Shown piece after piece: positions 23,727 to 28,767 of a stretch of DNA of 28,767 nucleotides. The DNA comes from CAYQJV01 sp964417925 (GTDB lineage Bacteria > Hydrothermota > Tepidihabitantia > B3-TA06 > CAYQJV01), in the NCBI GenBank assembly GCA_964417925.1, contig CAYQJV010000018.1, positions 1 through 28,767 of the forward strand. Direction: 5' to 3'. The notes below the pieces were generated by a model that searched no databases, was not told where the DNA came from, and saw nothing but the letters and a program-made list of their open reading frames with translations. Numbering within the stretch: the first letter of the stretch is position 1; each line of letters begins with the position of its first letter. Both the position numbers and the translations under genes were made by a program.

Positions 23727-24783
23727 AATCTTTTTTTACTATTTTCAAAAACTCTTCAAGCAAATCTCTTTCTTTAACCGTCTTTACTATCTTACCTTTT
23801 CTGAAAATTACTCCTTGTCTTTTGCCCCCTGCAATTCCATAATCAGCATCCTTAGCTTCTCCAGGGCCATTCACTACACATCCCATCACAGCTATCTTGA
23901 GAGGTTTATCTTTTAAAAATTGCATTCTCTTTTTTACCTCTTTTGCAAGTTTTTCAACATTTATTTCTGCCCTTCCACATACAGGGCACGAAATAATTCT
24001 TAATTTATTTTCTTTTAATCCAAGTGCAGATAAAATTTCATAGGCTACTTCTACTTCTTTTATAGGATTTCCAGTGATTGAAATTCTCACAGTATCTCCT
24101 ATCCCCTCTATAAGCAAAGGAGATAAAGCAACAGCAGAAAGTATTGCTCCCTGAGGGAAAAGACCTGCCTCGGTTAAACCGAGATGTATAGGATAAGGAA
24201 ATTTTTTTGCAATAAGTCTATTCGCCTCAATTGTAGTTAAAGGATCAGATGTCTTTGCAGAAAGAACAATATTGTAAAACCTGTTTTTCTCAAAAAAAAC
24301 AACTGCATTTTCCAAAGATTCAACCATCGCTTCAGGAGTAGGATGCTTATATTTTTCAAGTACTTTCTTCTCAAGAGATCCTGAATTAACCCCTATTCTT
24401 ATAGGTATCTCTCTTGCTTTTGCCTCATCAATTATTTTTTTTATTGCTTTCTTATTATTTATATTACCAGGATTTATTCTTATCTTTTTAGCACCTCTTT
24501 TCATTGCTTCAATTGCAAGCTCTGGATTAAAGTGTATATCTGCAATAATAGGAAGAGGTGATCTTTTAACTATCTCTTCAAAATATGGTAAAGTATTTTT
24601 ATTAGGTACTGCAACTCTCACGAGTTCTGCTCCTGCCTTCTTAAGCTTTTTTATTTGCCTTAAAGTCTTTTCCACATCTTCTGTTCTTGTATTTGTCATG
24701 GATTGAATCACTATAGGATTTCCTCCCCCTATCTTTACGCCTCCAATGCTCACAACCTTTGTTTTACTCTTTTTTTCTCTCAA
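23719..24783 (-). CDS. ispG: 4-hydroxy-3-methylbut-2-en-1-yl diphosphate synthase
   Basis: A 354-residue protein of usual length for the single-TIM-barrel bacterial IspG (GcpE). It reduces methylerythritol cyclodiphosphate to HMBPP in the MEP isoprenoid pathway, using a [4Fe-4S] cluster. The cluster ligands are present: C266 and C269 in SCPVCGR, C302 in MGCVVNGPGEA, and E309. The TIM barrel starts with PIVIQSMTNTRTEDV and has LADIHF-like PIIADIHFNPELA and RINPGNI. The TTG at 24783 is chosen as start because it precedes the conserved KTKVVSIGGVKIGGG strand. It overlaps the murA 3' end by 20 bases. Confidence 0.97.
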   Translation of the reverse strand: MREKKSKTKVVSIGGVKIGGGNPIVIQSMTNTRTEDVEKTLRQIKKLKKAGAELVRVAVPNKNTLPYFEEIVKRSPLPIIADIHFNPELAIEAMKRGAKKIRINPGNINNKKAIKKIIDEAKAREIPIRIGVNSGSLEKKVLEKYKHPTPEAMVESLENAVVFFEKNRFYNIVLSAKTSDPLTTIEANRLIAKKFPYPIHLGLTEAGLFPQGAILSAVALSPLLIEGIGDTVRISITGNPIKEVEVAYEILSALGLKENKLRIISCPVCGRAEINVEKLAKEVKKRMQFLKDKPLKIAVMGCVVNGPGEAKDADYGIAGGKRQGVIFRKGKIVKTVKERDLLEEFLKIVKKDYE

Positions 24784-26026
24784 TTTCTGCTCCGAGTTTT
24801 TTTAACTTTTCGTCCAATTTTTCATATCCCCTATCAAGATGATAAATTCTTGAAACTTCTGTGATTCCCCTTGCAGAAAGTCCTGCAAGTACAAGAGCAG
24901 CAGAAGCCCTTAAATCAGAAGCCATCACCTTTGCCCCTGTAAGTTTTGAAACTCCTTTTATAACTGCTGTATTTCCCTCTATTACAATATTTGCTCCCAT
25001 TCTTTGTAGTTCCATTGCTTGCATAAATCTATTTTCAAATATATTTTCTTTTATCACGCTTGTTCCTTTAGCAAAACATAAAAATGCCATGAATTGAGCT
25101 TGCATATCTGTGGGAAATCCAGGATAGGGAGCAGTAGATATCTCAACTCCTTTGGGTCTTCTATCCATTTTTACCCATATACTATTTTTCTCTATTTCCA
25201 TCTCCACACCTGTCTCTTTTAATTTCTCAATCACAGCTTTCATATCATTCACTGGAGCATTTTCAATCCATCCCTCCCCCTTTGTAATTGCAATAGCAAC
25301 TGCATAGGTTCCTGCTTCAATTCTATCTTGAATGTTTTTGAAAGTAGCCCCATGTAACTTTTTTACTCCTCTTATCCTTATTGTTTTTGTCCCTTCTCCT
25401 TCTATTTTTGCTCCCATCTTTTTAAGCATCTTTGCAACAGCAATAACTTCTGGCTCCATTGCTGCACCATATATTACGGTATTTCCATCGCATAGAACTG
25501 ATGCCATCATAACATTTATTGTTGCTCCTACACTTGACCCCTTTGGTCCTTCAAGAAACATTTCTGTACCTTTAAGTTTTTTTGCAAAAGCTATAATATA
25601 ACCTTTTTCTATTCTTATTTCTGCTCCAAGTTTTTCCATTCCTTTTATGTGTAGATCAATAGGTCTTGGGCCTATCGCACATCCTCCAGGTAATGATACT
25701 CTACACCTTCTAAATCTTCCCAACAAAGGTCCTAATACATAATAAGATGCTCTCATTTTACTTACAATTTCATAAGGAGCTTCAAGAATCGGCTTTTTAG
25801 GAGGAGTGATATAAATAGTTTCTTCTTTTCTTGTCACTTTACAGCCAATATATTCTAAAAGTTCTGTCATTGTTCTTATATCTCTTAGATCAGGAACATT
25901 TTTTATTATAACTTCTTCATCTGTAAGAAGAGAAGCAGCCATCATTGGAAGAGCTGCATTTTTTGAACCAGATATTTTTACCTTTCCTGAGAGTCGCTTA
26001 CCACCTTTTATAACAAGTTTTTCCAA
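24764..26026 (-). CDS. murA: UDP-N-acetylglucosamine 1-carboxyvinyltransferase
   Basis: A 420-residue protein of typical length. MurA transfers enolpyruvate from PEP to UDP-GlcNAc, the first committed step of peptidoglycan synthesis. K22 in SKNAALP and the catalytic C116 in LPGGCAIGPRPIDLHI are present, so the fosfomycin target cysteine is intact. The start is TTG 26026, giving the canonical (M)EKLVIKGGKRLSGKVKISG N-terminus. Reading further upstream runs into the tRNA-Arg gene, which cannot be protein. The TTG lies one base after the tRNA 3' end and has no Shine-Dalgarno, so tRNA processing would leave a nearly leaderless murA mRNA. Confidence 0.96.
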   Translation of the reverse strand: MEKLVIKGGKRLSGKVKISGSKNAALPMMAASLLTDEEVIIKNVPDLRDIRTMTELLEYIGCKVTRKEETIYITPPKKPILEAPYEIVSKMRASYYVLGPLLGRFRRCRVSLPGGCAIGPRPIDLHIKGMEKLGAEIRIEKGYIIAFAKKLKGTEMFLEGPKGSSVGATINVMMASVLCDGNTVIYGAAMEPEVIAVAKMLKKMGAKIEGEGTKTIRIRGVKKLHGATFKNIQDRIEAGTYAVAIAITKGEGWIENAPVNDMKAVIEKLKETGVEMEIEKNSIWVKMDRRPKGVEISTAPYPGFPTDMQAQFMAFLCFAKGTSVIKENIFENRFMQAMELQRMGANIVIEGNTAVIKGVSKLTGAKVMASDLRASAALVLAGLSARGITEVSRIYHLDRGYEKLDEKLKKLGAEIERKKE

Positions 26027-26027
26027 G

Positions 26028-26100
26028 TGCGCCCGAAAGGATTCGAACCTTTGACCTGCGGATCCGGAATCCGCCGCTCTGTCCACTGAGCTACGGGCGC
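26028..26100 (-). tRNA. tRNA-Arg (anticodon CCG)
   Basis: A 73-base gene whose strand reads GCGCCCG at the 5' end and CGGGCGC plus discriminator A at the 3' end, a 7-bp acceptor stem. The D arm is GCTC/GAGC with a short loop, the anticodon stem is GCGGA/TCCGC with loop TTCCGGA (anticodon CCG, reading CGG), and the T arm contains GGTTCGAATCC. CCA is not encoded; C and then the murA TTG follow. A promoter with -10 only 8 bp upstream indicates almost no 5' leader. Confidence 0.96.
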
Positions 26101-26108
26101 TTGTAAAT

Positions 26109-26136
26109 ATTTTATTTAAAAATCCTTATCTGTCAA
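26109..26136 (-). promoter_or_regulatory. predicted promoter of tRNA-Arg - murA - ispG
   Basis: On the minus strand, TTGACA (26136-26131), a 16-bp spacer and TAAAAT (26114-26109). Eight bases separate the -10 from the first base of the tRNA at 26100, so the transcript should start at or one base before the mature tRNA 5' end. The remaining stretch 26137-26365 is AT-rich and shows no gene that I can support. Confidence 0.55.
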
Positions 26137-26365
26137 CATTACCCTTCTTTTCCATTTAAAAGTAATTTCCTACTTCTTTTAAAAATATAACACTAAAACG
26201 CGACTTTTACTTTGATTGTATTTGAATCCCAACCTTCTTCTTTTACTCAAGTAACCTCTCCCTATGTAACTTCATGTAAAGGAAATTTTTTACCTATAAA
26301 CTCTAAATATCTGCTCTATCGGTGTAATATTTTTACAATGTTCACATGGGTCCTTTCTTCTAATT

Positions 26366-28044
26366 ATGAAGATAAAGAAAGGATGTCAACCTTGCTCAAA
26401 GGTTGCAGAAAATTTTTTAAGATCCCCCAAGAGTCCTGTTATAAGAGCACAGGGAATAAGCTATCTTAAAAATGATGCTCATTTTGTTCTGCGCATTCTG
26501 CTCAACAGCACTTTGCGTAAAATACTACCAGAAATTGATAAAACCTCAGAAATTATCCCTCTCCTTTCTGAAAAATATTCCTACTTTTCTCCTTTTACTA
26601 TGTATTTAAAACAGATCTTCAATATTAAACTCTCAGAAAGGGAGCAAAAAATTATCAAAAGTCTGAAACCAGAGGATGTTAAGGAGCTGGTGGAAGGAAT
26701 GGTTTTCAGACTTTTTGATATACTGCTTAAGAAACCTCCTCAAACATCCTCACCATTTTTATTGATGATATTCAGTGGGCAGATGAACCATCTCTTGAAA
26801 TACTCGCAGACCTTGTCAAAATGATATCATCCTTCAATATTTTCATTCTTGCAACATCAAGAAAGGATTTTAGCCCATCCGTTTTCAAAGATATAGAAAA
26901 CATAAGAGAAAATACCGGTGAGAAATTTTTCAAAGGATGAAGTAAGCCTTTATCTTAAAAAATCCCTCAATGTTGATTCCACAGATGAACAACTGTTTTC
27001 TTTCATCCTTGAAAGAACAGAGGGAAATCCATTCTTTCTCGCAGAACTCACAAGGCTCATGCGTGAAACAGGATATATTGACGTCCATAATTGCAGGGCT
27101 TATCTTAAAGAAGCAACAGCAACTATCCCTGACAGGATACACATTGGAAGAAAAGCAGAAAAGGGTGCTTCAAGTTGCAAGTATTGTTGGAATGAGATTT
27201 GATAGTCTTATGGTGCAGAGCTACTCGGGGTTGATAATCTCCTTTCAGAGTTTGAATTTCTCCGTTTAAAGGGCTTTGTAGAGAAGATTCGAGGAAATGG
27301 GATTATGAGTATGCTTTCAGACATACAGTTTTAAAAGATGTTATTTACAGCACCCTGCTTCTTGAGGAAAGAAAGTTTTATCATAAAAAAGCCGCAGAAA
27401 TTATTGAGGAGAGCTTCACGGATAACCTTGAGGAACATTATGATACACTTATTTATCATTATAAAGAAGCAGAAATTAGAGATAAATATTTGCATTATGT
27501 TTATAGATCAGCACTGTTCAAACAGAAGAAATATCAGTGGAAGGAAGCAGAAAAGATGTATAAAATACTGCTTGAGGAAAACTTTATTTTTCCTGAACTT
27601 TATAAGAATCTTGGAGAGTTATATTCAAAACTTGGGGAATATAGAAAGGCAATAGAATACTACGACAGATTTCTTCAACTCCAGGATATAGACGAGAAAT
27701 CAAGAATAGGAATTAGGATAGAGAAGACAAAAGTGTTATTATTAAATGGAGATCATAAAGAGGTAAAAGAAGAAATGGAGTTAATGGATAAAGAGGAGGA
27801 GATAATAAAAGGATATGAAAAGGAATATGTGGAATGGCTGACATTAAAGGGAGAAATTGAAAGGGATATAAACAGTAATTATGACAGAGCCCTTGAATAT
27901 CACTTTAAAGCCTTAAAGATAAGGAAATCTTCTCTACCTGAAAACCATCCTCATATTGCTTTTTCATATCACAATATTGGTATCATTTACTTTCTTGAAA
28001 AACTAATTATTCCCACAGATATTATTGACCAAAAGGAATTTTAA
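26366..28044 (+). pseudogene. decayed AAA ATPase (AAA_16-like) with TPR C-terminus
   Basis: Fragments of one protein are spread over three frames. Order: a helical ATPase part (VIRAQGISYLKNDAHFVLR to LLKKPPQ, to about 26745); Walker B TIFIDDIQWADEPSLEIL (26752 on); NFSKDEVSLYLKKSL with ERTEGNPFFLAEL (26924-27130); TLEEKQKRVLQVASIVGMRFDSL (about 27141-27215); VDNLLSEFEFLRLKGFVEKI (27230-27290); and WDYEYAFRHTVLKDVIYS followed by TPR repeats (27298-28044). The order matches AAA_16 ATPases of the adenylate-cyclase/STAND type. Walker A is not found upstream, so the 5' end is lost. The first break looks like a one-base deletion (ACATCC for ACAATCC). The last TPR stops abruptly before the uvrB promoter. 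At least four frame breaks; the 27298-28044 part could still be translated. Confidence 0.85.
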
Positions 28045-28052
28045 ACTATAAT
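28025..28052 (+). promoter_or_regulatory. predicted leaderless promoter of uvrB
   Basis: TTGACC (28025-28030), a 16-bp spacer and a perfect TATAAT (28047-28052). Seven bases (ACTACAT) precede the ATG at 28060, exactly the geometry of the ARPP-1 promoter. The nearest purine run, AAGGAA at 28033-28038, lies inside the spacer and would not be transcribed. The -35 box overlaps the end of the pseudogene. Confidence 0.65.
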
Positions 28053-28059
28053 ACTACAT

Positions 28060-28767
28060 ATGGATTTTAAACTTGTTGCACCATTTAAACCAAAAGGAGA
28101 TCAACCGCAAGCAATTAAAGAACTCGTGGAAGGTATTGAAAAAGGACTTCGCTACCAGACCCTCCTCGGAGTCACGGGATCCGGAAAAACCTTCACAATC
28201 GCAAATGTGATAGAAAAAGTCAAAAAACCAACACTTGTAATTGCTCCAAACAAAACCCTTGCTGCACAGCTATACGGAGAGTTCAAACAGTTCTTTCCCC
28301 ACAATGCAGTTGAATACTTCATATCATATTATGACTATTATCAACCAGAAGCCTATGTCCCTGAATACGATTTATACATTGAAAAGGAGGCAGATATAAA
28401 TGAGGAAATAGAAAGACTTAGAATAAGGGCAACCTCTGCACTGCTTGAAAGAAGGGATGTGATAATCGTTGCATCTGTATCATGCATATACAACATAGGA
28501 GAACCTTCAGAGTTCAAAAAATATGTAATCCCATTAAGAATCGGAAAGGAGATTGAAAGAGATGAACTTATTTCAAAACTCGTGCATATCCAGTATTCAA
28601 GAAATGACTATGAACTCAAACATTCATCATTCAGGGTTAAAGGAGATACCATTGAACTCCTGCCAGCTCATGATGATATTGCAATAAGAATAGAGTTCTT
28701 TGGAAATACAATTGACAGAATAAAAAGATTTGACCCTGTAACTGGAAAGGAAATTGATAACCCGGAT
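28060..28767 (+). CDS. uvrB: excinuclease ABC subunit B, N-terminal part (3' end outside window)
   Basis: The frame is open to the end of the window: 236 of roughly 660 residues are visible. UvrB is the damage-verifying helicase-like subunit of nucleotide excision repair, loaded by UvrA and later binding UvrC. The start MDFKLVAPFKPKGDQPQAI is canonical; Walker A is GVTGSGKT (37-44); VIAPNKTLAAQLYGEF is motif Ia; the beta-hairpin that clamps DNA contains YYDYYQPEAYVPEYDLYIEK. The later part (VIIVASVSCIYNIGEP, SFRVKGDTIELLPA) covers domains 1b and 2. The ATG has no Shine-Dalgarno and lies 7 bp after a -10 box. Confidence 0.97.
   Translation, partial: MDFKLVAPFKPKGDQPQAIKELVEGIEKGLRYQTLLGVTGSGKTFTIANVIEKVKKPTLVIAPNKTLAAQLYGEFKQFFPHNAVEYFISYYDYYQPEAYVPEYDLYIEKEADINEEIERLRIRATSALLERRDVIIVASVSCIYNIGEPSEFKKYVIPLRIGKEIERDELISKLVHIQYSRNDYELKHSSFRVKGDTIELLPAHDDIAIRIEFFGNTIDRIKRFDPVTGKEIDNPD

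Noticed and set aside
26027..26086. An in-frame N-terminal extension of murA by 20 codons from a GTG at 26086
   Set aside because: It would be translated from the tRNA-Arg sequence, and the canonical MurA N-terminus begins at TTG 26026.
26212..26469. Open frame of 85 codons between tRNA-Arg and the pseudogene
   Set aside because: No recognisable motif or Shine-Dalgarno. It overlaps the decayed ATPase in another frame and is probably chance.
1..28767. CRISPR arrays, insertion sequences, riboswitches, attachment sites
   Set aside because: I saw no spaced direct repeats, transposase gene, terminal repeats or recognisable riboswitch core anywhere in the window.

Overview
The window is AT-rich and very densely coding. 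Most neighbouring genes overlap by ATGA, GTGA or TTGA, or are separated by only a few bases. It looks like the chromosome of a diderm bacterium: peptidoglycan synthesis (murA), the MEP isoprenoid pathway (ispG), acetyl-CoA carboxylase (accA), an outer-membrane PorV-type barrel and a secreted protein with a T9SS-like C-terminal domain. Together with the low GC content, an archaemetzincin and an AmmeMemo protein, this suggests an FCB-affiliated, possibly thermophilic candidate phylum such as WOR-3. The placement is inference only.

Layout. (1) Bases 1-7414, plus strand: the end of an NAD-dependent epimerase gene, a small unknown gene, rpsO, pnp, an M16 peptidase, a class I/II aminotransferase, a GT4 glycosyltransferase and a polysaccharide deacetylase. 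rpsO has its own promoter inside the gene upstream. (2) Bases 7392-13501, minus strand: a five-gene unit read from a promoter at 13532-13559. It encodes a secreted C39-like peptidase with LVIVD repeats and a sorting domain, a lipoyl-like/KOW protein, the PorV-like barrel, AccA and a DUF4388 protein. (3) Bases 13562-18801, minus strand: a six-gene unit encoding a PP-loop tRNA-thiolation-like protein, a THEP1-like NTPase, TrkH, TrkA, a TPR protein and a Memo-AMMECR1 fusion. (4) Bases 18802-19024: a divergent promoter region with a 9-bp inverted repeat. (5) Bases 19025-23099, plus strand: an ARPP-1 protein, an unusual Ser/Thr protein kinase fused to a complete UvrD-type helicase, and archaemetzincin. 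(6) Bases 23106-26100, minus strand: tRNA-Arg(CCG), murA, ispG and a two-TM protein of unknown function. (7) Bases 26101-28044: an intergenic stretch, then a decayed AAA ATPase/TPR gene with at least four frame breaks. (8) From 28060: the start of uvrB.

Two things stand out. First, six promoters share one architecture, TTGAC(A/T/C), a spacer of exactly 16 bp, and a TATAAT-like -10. At four of them the -10 lies only 6-8 bp before the start codon (the tRNA-thiolation-like gene, the ARPP-1 gene, uvrB) or before base 1 of a tRNA. This predicts leaderless mRNAs and a tRNA with almost no 5' leader, in an organism whose other genes often carry strong Shine-Dalgarno sequences. murA starts with TTG one base after the tRNA, so tRNA 3' processing would also leave it leaderless. 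Second, the ARPP-1 plus kinase-helicase pair, read from one leaderless promoter beside an inverted repeat, is the best candidate here for an undescribed system, possibly signalling-controlled DNA processing or defence.
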